Under the pieces are notes generated by a model that did no database searches, was not told the origin of the DNA, and saw only the letters and a program-made list of their open reading frames with translations. This document shows positions 26,850-35,188 of a stretch of DNA of 51,636 nucleotides, piece after piece. Source of the stretch: Myxococcales bacterium (lineage in GTDB: Bacteria; Myxococcota_A; UBA9042); the NCBI GenBank assembly GCA_009692425.1, contig SHZF01000027.1, forward strand, positions 1 to 51,636, read 5' to 3'. The position numbers and the translations under genes are program-made. The first letter of the stretch is position 1; each line of letters starts with the position of its first letter.

Positions 26850-27167
26850 CTACCACTCGCCCGGCAATTCCCGCGGCGCGTACTTCTGGTAGACCGTGGC
26901 GCCCTCGACCGAAACCTCGTCGACGATCGCCATGATCACGTGGTCGACGGGCCGGTCCTTCGTCGCGACGGTCTGGCGCGCGCTGGAGCCGGCCGCAAAC
27001 AGCACGACATCGCCATCGCCGGACTGCACGGCATCGACGGCGACGATCATTTTGCCGGTGGCCTGCCAAGAGCCATCGAGCTCGCGCACGAGAAGGAGCC
27101 GCAAGCCGGTGAGTTCCGGTTCCTTGCGCGTAGCGACCACCGTGCCTACGACCTTGCCCAGCAACAT
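26850..27167 (-). CDS. Microcompartment vertex protein, BMC-P (EutN/CcmL family)
   Basis: This 105-residue protein forms the pentamers that cap microcompartment vertices. The family start is [26 protein letters not shown], followed by the conserved [26 protein letters not shown] and TVYQKY. The ATG at 27167 has an excellent AGGAGG site, spaced GTCGGG. The frame is also open upstream through the 18-bp repeats, which would add an Arg/Thr/Phe repeat extension. The Shine-Dalgarno position and the family N-terminus argue against using that longer start. It lies 160 nt after the BMC-H stop and 38 nt before the aldehyde dehydrogenase. Confidence 0.95.
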   Translation of the reverse strand: MLLGKVVGTVVATRKEPELTGLRLLLVRELDGSWQATGKMIVAVDAVQSGDGDVVLFAAGSSARQTVATKDRPVDHVIMAIVDEVSVEGATVYQKYAPRELPGEW

Positions 27168-27215
27168 CCCGACCTCCTGCGCGTTCGCCCGCAGCCGCGC
27201 CTGCTCGGGCCCGAG

Positions 27216-27305
27216 CGTGCGAGTGCGCCTGAACGTACGAGTGCGCCTGAACGTACGAGTGCGCCTGAACGTACGAGTGCGCCTGAACGTACGAGTGCGC
27301 CTGAA
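27216..27305. repeat. 18-bp tandem repeat, five units, between BMC-H and BMC-P genes
   Basis: Five head-to-tail copies of cgtacgagtgcgcctgaa occupy 27216-27305. The first copy differs at one base (cgtgcg), the other four are identical, and a partial sixth copy (cggacgactg) follows. Each unit contains the 6-bp palindrome cgtacg. The block sits in the spacer between the stop of the BMC-H gene (27328) and the start of the BMC-P gene (27167), on the transcribed strand of the shell operon. The perfect identity of four copies suggests recent expansion by slippage. Confidence 0.95.
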
Positions 27306-27327
27306 CGGACGACTGCAGTCCGCGCGG

Positions 27328-27627
27328 CTACGGGGTTGCGGCGGACTTGCCACCGCGGCCCAGCGGCAGCACGTCGTCGAGGTTCTTGTGCGGGCGCGGG
27401 ATCACGTGAACGGCGACGAGTTCTCCCACACGCTCGGCCTGGCGCGCCCCGGCTTCGGTCGCCGCCTTCACCGCCGCGACATCGCCGCGCACGATCGCGG
27501 TGACGTAGCCGCCGCCGATCTTCTCGTAGCCGACGAGTTCGACCTTGGCCGCCTTGACCATGGCATCCGATGCCTCGACGAGCGCGACGAATCCTCGCGT
27601 TTCGATCATTCCCAGCGCGTCCGACAT
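27328..27627 (-). CDS. Microcompartment hexameric shell protein, BMC-H (PduA/EutM-like)
   Basis: This 99-residue protein is the main tile of the shell facets. It contains the complete single BMC domain: [57 protein letters not shown], then [14 protein letters not shown]. The central pore loop reads KIGGGYV, where PduA has KIGSGLV. The pore is thus lined by glycine where PduA has serine, and may pass different metabolites. The start at 27627 has a GAGGAG site. The sequence is strongly like the Haliangium ochraceum BMC-H as I remember it. Confidence 0.97.
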   Translation of the reverse strand: MSDALGMIETRGFVALVEASDAMVKAAKVELVGYEKIGGGYVTAIVRGDVAAVKAATEAGARQAERVGELVAVHVIPRPHKNLDDVLPLGRGGKSAATP

Positions 27628-27694
27628 GATGTCCGCTCCTCTAGACGATCAGGGTTGCCCCTGGTTTTGGCGATGGGCAAGACGCCCGCGCCGA

Positions 27695-28318
27695 TTACTT
27701 GGTTTCCCGACCTTGCACGCCCTCGATGGCGGCGATCGCTGCGGCCCGGGCAGAGTCGATCTCCGATTCCGGACCCGACATCCACAGGCGTCCGAATGCG
27801 CCGAACGGGCGCACCTCGACGAGCTTGACGTGCGCGGCCTTCTCCGCTTCGTTCGCAGCGTACGCGACGTAGCCGGCCGGCTCGGTCTCGAGGATGAACA
27901 GGCTGTCGCCCGGCAGGATCATCATGCCCTGCGAGTCGCGGTTGATGATCTGGGCCTGGTAGGGTTCGATCGATCGAAGCACCTGGTTCGTCGCGATCCG
28001 CGGCTTCATGCGCTGATCTTCCCCGACGCCGAGGCTTTCGAGGATCGCGCGTCCGGCCGACCGCACGGCACCCTGATCGAAATCGTGCACTTCGAGCAAC
28101 CCGAACGCGCGCTCGACCACCTGGATCGCCGGCGCGACCGTCGTCGCTTTCAAGGCGACGTCGGTGACGCGGTTGATCGCGATGCCGGGCGAAATCTCGA
28201 CGTACAGGGCCGCCATGTGCGGCAGCGGCAGGAAGCCTCGCGCCGTCTTGCCGATAAAGGAGGCGAGTTGCGGCTGCAGGTTGTCGATGACGATGAACGT
28301 GCGCAGGGTGATCGACAT
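27695..28318 (-). CDS. Microcompartment shell protein, BMC-T (tandem-domain trimer) type, first gene of the operon
   Basis: This 207-residue tandem-BMC protein starts [32 protein letters not shown]. It continues with [40 protein letters not shown] in domain one and [34 protein letters not shown] in domain two. This is the permuted-type trimer that I remember from the Haliangium locus. A strong GGAGGAG site precedes the ATG at 28318. It is transcribed away from the divergent FHA gene, so the operon promoter must lie in 28319-28658, but no clear minus-strand hexamer pair is visible there. The BMC-H gene follows after 67 nt. Confidence 0.93.
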   Translation of the reverse strand: MSITLRTFIVIDNLQPQLASFIGKTARGFLPLPHMAALYVEISPGIAINRVTDVALKATTVAPAIQVVERAFGLLEVHDFDQGAVRSAGRAILESLGVGEDQRMKPRIATNQVLRSIEPYQAQIINRDSQGMMILPGDSLFILETEPAGYVAYAANEAEKAAHVKLVEVRPFGAFGRLWMSGPESEIDSARAAAIAAIEGVQGRETK

Positions 28319-28658
28319 GGGCGGCCGTCTCCTCCCTCAGGAAGGTGCGGGGGGTGTTGTAGCCGAAGGGCGCGACGATGCCAACCCCGGGGCGGCGGCA
28401 ATCGGCGGCAATCGCCGGTCGAGGCTGGCGGCGCGGGCGGGGAGCCGGCGCGAAACTGGGGACTGGTCGCCGTAAGCTGCCTGTGTGAGAGTATGCCCCG
28501 GTCTGGTGGCGACGGGCGCCCCTTGACGCCAATGGGGCTTGCCGCTACGACTTTGCCCTGCTGGGGCTTCCCGTCGTGGGACGTCCCCTGTCCGCTCGTT
28601 GCCTGCGGGCGCGAGCGCTCGACTTTCCCGGCCTGGAGCGTGGGAGGCGAACAAACGC
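28319..28658. other. Divergent intergenic region between the shell operon and the FHA gene
   Basis: The 340 nt hold the 5' regions of both divergent units. A plus-strand promoter candidate lies at 28523-28551. A short direct repeat (cggcggcaat, twice around 28391-28415) is visible. I see no coding frame of native composition, and no regulator gene lies beside the operon. Confidence 0.5.
28523..28551 (+). promoter_or_regulatory. Candidate sigma70-type promoter for the FHA-PilZ pair
   Basis: TTGACG (28523-28528) and TACGAC (28546-28551) are separated by exactly 17 nt. Transcription would begin about 100 nt upstream of the FHA gene start at 28659. The -35 is strong and the -10 is moderate. Confidence 0.35.
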
Positions 28659-30389
28659 ATGGTCTCGTGCCCGCGCTGTGGCCGCAGCAACGAAGGCAAG
28701 TACCGATTCTGCCTCGGTTGCGGGGCGGCGTTGTCGGCTGCTGGCGCGGCCCCGCCGCAGGGCGCCCCGGCGCAGTCCGCACCCGCACGGTCGACGGTGC
28801 CGCCGCCGGTGCGGACCAGCGCTGCTCCGCTGGCTGGCTCTGCTCCGGCGGCCCCGCCAGCCCCCGTGCCTGTTACCTCCCAGGTTCCGCCGCCAGCGCT
28901 CGCACCCGCGCCGGTTCGTTCGGCCACCCCACCGCAGCCTTCGGCCCCCACGGCTGCTCCCTTGCCCCTGCTGCGTCCCCGCCCGACGTATGCGCCGCTG
29001 CCGAATGTGGAATTGGCTGACGGCAGCCGGCCGATCGGCCCCCCGCCCTCGGCCCGCCTGGGCAGCCGGCCAGACGGAAAGCGCGCGGCGCAGGTCTTCG
29101 CATCACCCGACGTTCCCGCAGCCCAGGAGCCGAAGCGCCCCCCCGCGAGCGTCGCAGCAATGGCCGAGACGCGAGGTCCGGAATTGCCGCCGCGCCGCCA
29201 GCCGACGACCGCCGCGCCGGCCGGAGCGCAGGTTCACGGGTTGACCGCCCTGGCCGCGGCCGACACCGAAGGCGACGACGCGACGCTCGCGTTGCCGTCG
29301 ATTTCCGATGCGGAGATCGAGGCGCGCCGGCAAGGGCTCGGGTTCGAAGGGGGCACCATCCGCCGCGTGCCGCCCCCAGGTGCTCGCAGCGACGGCACCC
29401 TGGCGCCGCCCACGATGGCGCCCCTACCGCCTCCCCAGTTTGGCGTTCCGGCTGCGTTGCGGGCGCTAACCCCTTCTGCGCCGCAGTTTCTTGGCCCGCT
29501 GTCGGCCCGCCCGGTTCCGCCGCCCCAAGGCGCCCTGCGCCCGTCGGCCAACCCCGTGATCCAGGTGGCGTTGCCGTCGCCGTCGCGCCAACCCGCCATG
29601 CCCGCGCAGCTTGTGCCACCGTGCGAGAACTGTGGGGGCCCAGTTCCGTACAGCAACAGCTTTTGCGGCGCGTGTGGCCTGCCGAATCCGCACCACACCC
29701 CGACGCTGCCGATGCCGCAAGCCGCGCTCAAGGCCGACCGGTTGGGGTACATTGCGCTCATCGACGACAGCGGCGTGGAATCCCTCCAGTTTCCTCTCGT
29801 GCCGGGCGAGAACCGCATCGGCTCTGGGCACGACTGCCAGTTGCGCTTCCCCGACGACAGCTTCTTGGCGCACCTGCACTGCATCGTGGATGCCGAGCCG
29901 ACCCAGTTCCGCCTGCGCCCGATCGACATCGGCAATGGCGTCTTCCTGCGCATCACGACGCCGGTCGAAGTGCACCATGGCGACATCTTGCGGGTGGGCC
30001 AGGAGGTGCTGCGTTTCGAACGCATCGACCACCTGCAGCCGGAAGTGGGCCTCGACGGCGAGCCCGAGGCCGTAGGGTGGCCTGTGCCGCGCGGTGTGTG
30101 GGGCCGCCTGTGCCAGGTCGGCCTGCAGCGCCAGATCGCCAACGCATACCTGCTCAGCAACCCGGATGTGTTCCTGGGGCGCGAGCGCGGCGACATCCTG
30201 TTTCCCAAAGACGGGTTCGTCAGCGGATCGCACGCCGTGCTCTCGGATCGCAATGGGCGGGCGTTCCTCAAAGACCTTGGCAGTTCCAACGGAACATTCG
30301 TGCGCATCTCGCAGGAGTCGCCCTTGCGCAATGGCGACCTGTTCCTGTTGGGACGCAACTTGTTGCGCGTACACATCGGGGTCTCATGA
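28659..30389 (+). CDS. Double zinc-ribbon, double FHA domain protein
   Basis: This 576-residue protein starts at ATG 28659 after GGGAGG. Residues 4-21 form a zinc ribbon (CPRCGRS...FCLGCG). A long proline/alanine-rich, probably disordered region follows. A second ribbon (CENCGG...FCGACG) lies around residues 325-345. Two forkhead-associated domains end the protein: FPLVPGENRIGSGHDCQLRFPDD...LHCIVD (divergent) and VFLGRERGDILFPKDGFVSGSHAVLSDRNGRAFLKDLGSSNGTFV (canonical GR, SxxH and N residues). FHA domains bind phosphothreonine, so it is a likely reader for the Hanks kinases of this genome. It overlaps the PilZ gene by four bases. Confidence 0.9.
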   Translation: MVSCPRCGRSNEGKYRFCLGCGAALSAAGAAPPQGAPAQSAPARSTVPPPVRTSAAPLAGSAPAAPPAPVPVTSQVPPPALAPAPVRSATPPQPSAPTAAPLPLLRPRPTYAPLPNVELADGSRPIGPPPSARLGSRPDGKRAAQVFASPDVPAAQEPKRPPASVAAMAETRGPELPPRRQPTTAAPAGAQVHGLTALAAADTEGDDATLALPSISDAEIEARRQGLGFEGGTIRRVPPPGARSDGTLAPPTMAPLPPPQFGVPAALRALTPSAPQFLGPLSARPVPPPQGALRPSANPVIQVALPSPSRQPAMPAQLVPPCENCGGPVPYSNSFCGACGLPNPHHTPTLPMPQAALKADRLGYIALIDDSGVESLQFPLVPGENRIGSGHDCQLRFPDDSFLAHLHCIVDAEPTQFRLRPIDIGNGVFLRITTPVEVHHGDILRVGQEVLRFERIDHLQPEVGLDGEPEAVGWPVPRGVWGRLCQVGLQRQIANAYLLSNPDVFLGRERGDILFPKDGFVSGSHAVLSDRNGRAFLKDLGSSNGTFVRISQESPLRNGDLFLLGRNLLRVHIGVS

Positions 30390-30775
30390 AACGACAAATC
30401 ACCGACAAGCACGGCATCGTGCGGGACGACTTGCGGCTGTCGAGCCGCGTGCACTACGACATCCAGATCGGCGTGGCGACCGACCACCGCCTGTTCGTGG
30501 GGCTGGTGTCCGACATCTCGGCCGGTGGCCTGTTCATCGCCACGGAGGAGCTGCTCAAGAAGGGTGACAAGGTCGATGTGCGGTTTTCGATCCCGGGCAA
30601 TCCGCACGTGTTCCATAAGAAGGCGATCGTGCGGTGGACGCGGCCAGTCGATGCCGATGGAGAGAGCCGCACGCGCGCGGGGGCCGGGGTACAGTTCGAG
30701 GACCTGAGCGAGGAAGAGCGTAGGCTATTGAATGCGTTTATGAATGTTCAGGAGCCGATTTTCTTCGACACGTGA
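30386..30775 (+). CDS. PilZ domain protein (probable c-di-GMP receptor)
   Basis: This 129-residue single-domain PilZ protein carries both c-di-GMP signatures: RLSSR (the RxxxR motif, about residues 16-20) and DISAGG (the D/NxSxxG motif, about 39-44). A typical GDKVDVRFSIPG strand and an IVRWTR segment follow. Its start is embedded in the stop of the FHA gene (ATGA). Coupled expression suggests that it transmits c-di-GMP status to, or together with, the FHA protein. A link to type IV pili or gliding is possible but not shown here. Confidence 0.9.
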   Translation: MKRQITDKHGIVRDDLRLSSRVHYDIQIGVATDHRLFVGLVSDISAGGLFIATEELLKKGDKVDVRFSIPGNPHVFHKKAIVRWTRPVDADGESRTRAGAGVQFEDLSEEERRLLNAFMNVQEPIFFDT

Positions 30776-30821
30776 GTTGCTGGCTGGGTCGGGCTGCAGC
30801 GTGCGCGTCCCTGGCTCGGAT

Positions 30822-31682
30822 TCAGGCGAGCGCAGCCAGAAATCCTTCGATGCGCAGTTCGATGAGGTCGGGCAGTTCGAGCGGCGCCGCGTGCGAGCCG
30901 CCGGGCACGATGCACAATTCGCCGCGCGGCACTTGGCGCGCGAGTTCTTCGGCCAGCCTTGGTGGGGTGAAGCCGTCGCGGGCGCCCGCAATCACGAGCA
31001 CGGGGCACGGGATCGACGCCAGGTTGGGCCGGGCGCTGTGTGCGGCGACCGACTCGAGGTAGCGCAGGAAGACGATCGGATCCATCCGGCCCATGTGCGC
31101 GAGGTACGGCAAGAAGTCGTCGCGGCGAATCATGCGGACGTTCAGTTCCGTGGCCGTCGCGAACTTGTAGGCGAACTCCGGCACCATCGCCGCCGCCCAC
31201 AGTCGGCGCAGGCGGTCGGGCGAGCGAAAGCCCCACTTCGTCACGTACGGCAGCGCGCGCACGGCCAGGTCCGAGCCGGCAAACGTGTCGAGTGGCCGTT
31301 CGAAAGCGCCGCACAGGGCGACGAGGCCGCGCACCCGTGCCGGATTCTGGCGGGCCGCGTCGAGCGCCACCTGCACGCCCATCGAGTGTCCCATCAGCAC
31401 GGCCGCGTCGATGCCGAGCGCATCGAGCACCGCCCAGCCGTCGCCCGCGCACTGCTCGATGGTGTAGGTCCCGGTGTCTTCGGGCTGCGCCGACGAGCCA
31501 TGGCCGCGGTAGTGGAAGTGTACGACCTTGAATGATTTTTCCAGAAATGGCCGCAGATACCGCCAGATGTAGCCGTCGCAACCGATGCCGTCGCACAGCA
31601 ACACGGCCGGCCCCTCGGAGCGACCCGTGACGCGTACGGACAGCGCGGTCCCGTCAGCGGCCGGCAACGACAGCAGAGCCAT
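30822..31682 (-). CDS. Alpha/beta-hydrolase
   Basis: This 286-residue serine hydrolase has the oxyanion-region strand PAVLLCDGIGCDGYIW, VVHFHYRGHGSS, the nucleophile elbow GHSMGVQVAL (Ser at about 97), an acid in VIAGARDGFTPP and a histidine in VPGGSHAAPLELPD. The substrate is unknown; haloperoxidase- or esterase-like members look similar. No signal peptide is seen. It lies 6 nt downstream of the phosphatidyltransferase gene, which may hint at a lipid-related substrate. Confidence 0.88.
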   Translation of the reverse strand: MALLSLPAADGTALSVRVTGRSEGPAVLLCDGIGCDGYIWRYLRPFLEKSFKVVHFHYRGHGSSAQPEDTGTYTIEQCAGDGWAVLDALGIDAAVLMGHSMGVQVALDAARQNPARVRGLVALCGAFERPLDTFAGSDLAVRALPYVTKWGFRSPDRLRRLWAAAMVPEFAYKFATATELNVRMIRRDDFLPYLAHMGRMDPIVFLRYLESVAAHSARPNLASIPCPVLVIAGARDGFTPPRLAEELARQVPRGELCIVPGGSHAAPLELPDLIELRIEGFLAALA

Positions 31683-31688
31683 GAGCGC

Positions 31689-32516
31689 CTACCCCGACTT
31701 GCCCGCTGCGGCAGCCTCGGCTTCGTGGCGCAGGCGGGGCCCGAGCCAGCCGAACCCGACGATGAGGAAGCCGATGAGCAGCACGAACACCATCGTGATG
31801 CCGGTGCGTGTGATCACCGCCACATACGACGCAGTGCCGGCCACGATCTGAAACGTACGCCAACCGTGGTTTTTGGCGAGCTTGAACTTCGGCAGCGGCA
31901 AGTTCGACACCATGAGCGCGGCATTGAGTACCAGCCACACGGGAAACCACACGAACGCGGTGGGCTGCGTGCGCGCCAGCCCCGTCTCGCCCAGCGCCAG
32001 GAAGGCCGACGCGATCAGCGCGCCGGATACCGTCGAAGGCAGGCCGAGAAACAGCGCGGGGCCGATCGCCGCAGTCATCACGTTGAAGCGCGCCAACCGC
32101 ACCGTCGTCATCGCCGCGTACACCAGGCAGAGGCCGCCGAGCACGTACGACGCCGGCAGGCCGAGCAGGGCGGGTGCCGACGCCCCCCAGGTGTCCGGCG
32201 CCAGCGTCACGGCGGCGGCGTGCACGAGGGCCGCGGGGGCCAGTCCGAACGCGGTGGCGTCGGCGAAGGAGTCAAACTGCACGCCGAATTCGCTGGAGCC
32301 CTTGATGGCGCGCGCCACGCTGCCGTCGAGTTTGTCGAGCAGGACCGACAGCAGCACGAACCACGCGGCCAGTTGCAGGCGTTCGGACGCGAGTTCGCCC
32401 GGCAGGTGCTCCGACGTCGCCGACGTAAACGCTGACGCCATGCCAAAGCCCATCGCCGCCGCCGTGATGACGTTGGGTGGGATGGCACGGGCGGGGACGC
32501 GGTCGTAGAGCCTCAC
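31689..32516 (-). CDS. CDP-alcohol phosphatidyltransferase, PssA-like
   Basis: This 275-residue integral membrane enzyme carries the full CDP-alcohol phosphotransferase motif D-G-x2-A-R-x8-G-x3-D-x3-D, in LDGSVARAIKGSSEFGVQFDSFAD. The following AFGLAPAALV, ARFNV and YVLGGLCLVYAAMTTVRLARF segments resemble phosphatidylserine synthases (CDP-diacylglycerol:serine). At least six hydrophobic helices are visible. The GTG start at 32516 (VRLYDRVPARAIPPNVITAAAM) is preferred because upstream codons are arginine/proline-rich. Phosphatidylglycerol- or inositol-phosphate synthase activity cannot be excluded. Confidence 0.85.
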   Translation of the reverse strand: MRLYDRVPARAIPPNVITAAAMGFGMASAFTSATSEHLPGELASERLQLAAWFVLLSVLLDKLDGSVARAIKGSSEFGVQFDSFADATAFGLAPAALVHAAAVTLAPDTWGASAPALLGLPASYVLGGLCLVYAAMTTVRLARFNVMTAAIGPALFLGLPSTVSGALIASAFLALGETGLARTQPTAFVWFPVWLVLNAALMVSNLPLPKFKLAKNHGWRTFQIVAGTASYVAVITRTGITMVFVLLIGFLIVGFGWLGPRLRHEAEAAAAGKSG

Positions 32517-32797
32517 GGCGCGGCAGCCTGCCCGCGGCCGAGGCGCATTGCAAGGGCGACGACCCGCCCTGCCCAAATCCACCACCGTGCGCCGCCCCCG
32601 GACGCCGATTTCCGATGCAGATCACGGCGGAGCAAGGATTGAGCGTGAAGGCGTGCATGTGGTACGTCGAACGCCGAATCCGCCGCGACAACGCAGCGCT
32701 GCGCCGAAAGCGGCGGAACGGGGGCCTGGCGCGCTGCTTGACCCCATGGCCTCCGGCTCGCAGACTCAGGCACCGCCGATCTTGGCGAATGCGCTGC

Positions 32798-33964
32798 ATG
32801 ACTCACATCTCCCACATCTTCGATTGGCTCGTCGATGGCGCCCCGGGTGCACCGACGCCGGTCCATGTGGTGCAGCGCATGGGCTCTGAACTGCACGAAG
32901 CCGGCATTCCGGTCCATCGGATCGAAGCCTTCGTGCGCACCCTGCACCCGCACATCGTCGGGCGCAGTTTCGCGTGGCTGCTCGGCGGCAAGGTCGAAGT
33001 GCGCGAGAACAGCTACGGGTACCTGCACTCGGCGGAGTTCCTCGGCAGCCCGCTGGCCACCGTGTTTCGCGACGGCCAGCCCATTCGCAGGCGCCTCGAC
33101 CGCCCCGGCGCGACGAGCGACTACCCGCTGCTCGCGGAACTGGCTGAGGCCGGCTACACCGACTACTTCGCGGCCCCCCTGACGTTCCTGTCAGGTCAGG
33201 TGCACGCGATCACGTTCGCCACGCGCGCGCCGGCTGGTTTTGACGACGCCCACATCGCGGCGATCGTCACCATCGTCCGGCCGCTGTCGCGGGTGGCCGA
33301 AATCTTTGCCCTGACGCGGACGGCCGCCAACCTGCTCAACACGTACGTCGGCCACGATGCCGGCGAGCGCATCTTGCAAGGGCGCATCCAGCGCGGCGAC
33401 ACGGACTCCCTGCGCGCGGTGCTGTGGTTCTCGGACCTGCGCGGCTTCACGGCGATGTCGGCGACGCTGGAGCCCCGCGACATCATCCGTGTGCTCAACG
33501 ACCTGTTCGACTGCCAGGTGCCAGCGATCGAGCGGCGCGGCGGCCAGGTGCTGAAGTTCATCGGCGACGGCTTGCTCGCTATTTTTCCGCTCGATGCGAC
33601 CGGCCCAGCCGGCCCGCAGTGCGATGCGGCGCTGGATGCCGCCGTCGAGGCGTTCGCCGCGCTGGACGTCTTCAACATGACGCGCACCGCCGCCGGCATG
33701 GCACCGATCCGTTTCGGCCTCGCCCTGCATGTCGGCGAGGTCGCGTATGGCAACATTGGCGGGTCGAATCGTCTCGACTTCACGTGCATCGGACCGGCGG
33801 TCAACCTCGCGGCGCGCCTCGAAGGGCTGACGAGCGGCCTCGGCAAGCACTTGGTGGCGAGTGCGGAATTCGCGAAGCAGACGTCGCGGCTCTCGACCAT
33901 GGTGGGCGCGTTTGAATTGAAGGGGGTCGCCCAGCCGGTCGAGGTATTCGAGTTCGACGCGTAG
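32798..33964 (+). CDS. Class III adenylate/guanylate cyclase
   Basis: This 388-residue protein has an N-terminal region of about 190 residues without a transmembrane helix, as in many soluble bacterial class III cyclases. The catalytic domain then shows LWFSDLRGFTAMS (metal aspartate), VLKFIGDGLLAIFPLD (lysine and second metal aspartate), GLALHVGEVAYGNIGGSNRLDFTCIG, and VNLAARLEGL with the transition-state Asn and Arg. The product is probably cAMP; the purine-selecting residues need alignment. ATG at 32798 or 32789 are both possible starts, and upstream codons are arginine-rich. The 281 nt between this gene and the divergent PssA-like gene contain no recognised site. Confidence 0.9.
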   Translation: MTHISHIFDWLVDGAPGAPTPVHVVQRMGSELHEAGIPVHRIEAFVRTLHPHIVGRSFAWLLGGKVEVRENSYGYLHSAEFLGSPLATVFRDGQPIRRRLDRPGATSDYPLLAELAEAGYTDYFAAPLTFLSGQVHAITFATRAPAGFDDAHIAAIVTIVRPLSRVAEIFALTRTAANLLNTYVGHDAGERILQGRIQRGDTDSLRAVLWFSDLRGFTAMSATLEPRDIIRVLNDLFDCQVPAIERRGGQVLKFIGDGLLAIFPLDATGPAGPQCDAALDAAVEAFAALDVFNMTRTAAGMAPIRFGLALHVGEVAYGNIGGSNRLDFTCIGPAVNLAARLEGLTSGLGKHLVASAEFAKQTSRLSTMVGAFELKGVAQPVEVFEFDA

Positions 33965-34117
33965 GCAGTGCCTACAACGACGCGGCAACCCCGCGGGCCC
34001 GGAACGCGACGAGTCGCCTCGGCGAGCCGATTCGAGCGGGACAGGGCTGCGCCGAGGACGGCAGGTCGGGGTGCCGTCCGATAGACGCCCCGCCGCTTGC
34101 CGTGTACAACCCGTCGC

Positions 34118-35146
34118 GTGCCCGGCAGCGCCCGCCCATTGCCCCGTTTTCGCTCCGCACTCGTCACGGGGGGCGCGGGCTTCATCGGCGCCAGTATCGT
34201 ACGGCGGCTGCAAGCGAGCGGGTGCGCGGTCGCGGTGCTCGACAGCCTGGAGCGGGGCCATGCCGACGCGGTGCCCGCCGGCGTCCCGTTGGTGCGCGGC
34301 GACGTGCGCGATGCCGACGCCGTGCGCGAGGCCGTGCGCGTGCTGGGCCGCCCACCCGACGCGTGCCTGCACCTCGCGGGGCTCATCCTCGTGGGAGAGT
34401 CCGTCGAACACCCGGCGCACTACCACGACGTGAACGCGCGCGGCACGCAGGTGGTGGCCGATGCCTGCCTCGACCTGGGCGTACCGGCGTTCTGCCTGTT
34501 CTCATCGGCCGCAGTGCTGGCCCCGGCCGCTGGCACCGATGCGCGCCTGGCCGAAGACGCGCCGGTGCGACCCGAGAGTCCCTATGGAGCGTCGAAGCAA
34601 GCGGCCGAAGCGACCATCGAAGCCGCCGCGCGCACGGGTCGGCTCACCGGCGTCGCGCTGCGTCTGTTCAACGTGGCGGGCGCCGATGGGGGCGCGGAAC
34701 GCCACGAGCCCGAGAGCCACCTGATCCCGCTCGCGGTGCGCGCCGCCCTTGGACAATCGCGCCCCCTGCAGTTGTTCGGCACCGACCTGCCGACAGCGGA
34801 CGGCACCTGCGTGCGCGACTACGTCCATGTGCGCGACGTCGTCGATGCAGCCTTGCAGGCCACGAGCCGAGCCGTCGCGGTGAGCCTGCGCGGTGACGGA
34901 GGCTACGAGGTTTTTCACGTGGGCAGCGGCATCGGGCGCAGCAACCGCGAGGTCTTGGCGGCCGTGGCGCGCTGCCTCGGGCGGCCGGTGCCGGTGGTCG
35001 AGGGTCCTCGGCGGGCCGGCGATGTGGCAGCGCTGGTCGCGGATCCGGCGCGGCTGCGGGCGCTGCTGGGCATAGAGCCGGACCCGGACCTGGACCGGAT
35101 GGTGCGGGATTGCGCGGTGGCGCTGACGGCGGTGGCGCAGATTTGA
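34118..35146 (+). CDS. NAD-dependent sugar epimerase/dehydratase (UDP-glucose 4-epimerase-like)
   Basis: This 342-residue extended short-chain dehydrogenase has the cofactor motif LVTGGAGFIGASIVRRL, CLHLAGLILVGESVEHP and VLFSSAAVLAP-type strands. The catalytic YxxxK is in SPYGASKQAAEA, and CVRDYVHVRDVVDAAL is typical of GalE. The start is read as GTG at 34118; TTG at 34097 is an alternative. It probably interconverts UDP-hexoses for surface glycans. It is isolated from the 11-17 kb sugar cluster but could feed it. Confidence 0.9.
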   Translation: MPGSARPLPRFRSALVTGGAGFIGASIVRRLQASGCAVAVLDSLERGHADAVPAGVPLVRGDVRDADAVREAVRVLGRPPDACLHLAGLILVGESVEHPAHYHDVNARGTQVVADACLDLGVPAFCLFSSAAVLAPAAGTDARLAEDAPVRPESPYGASKQAAEATIEAAARTGRLTGVALRLFNVAGADGGAERHEPESHLIPLAVRAALGQSRPLQLFGTDLPTADGTCVRDYVHVRDVVDAALQATSRAVAVSLRGDGGYEVFHVGSGIGRSNREVLAAVARCLGRPVPVVEGPRRAGDVAALVADPARLRALLGIEPDPDLDRMVRDCAVALTAVAQI

Positions 35147-35188
35147 GGGCCGCGGCAGTGCGGAACTGCGTGGAGGGCCGACAAGCTC

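Noticed and set aside
27216-27305. Tandem repeats considered as a CRISPR array
   Set aside because: Units are contiguous with no spacers, and no cas genes are present.
26850-27353. Longer BMC-P version starting upstream of the 18-bp repeats
   Set aside because: The AGGAGG site directly before 27167 and the family N-terminus favour the short form. The extension would be pure Arg/Thr/Phe repeat.
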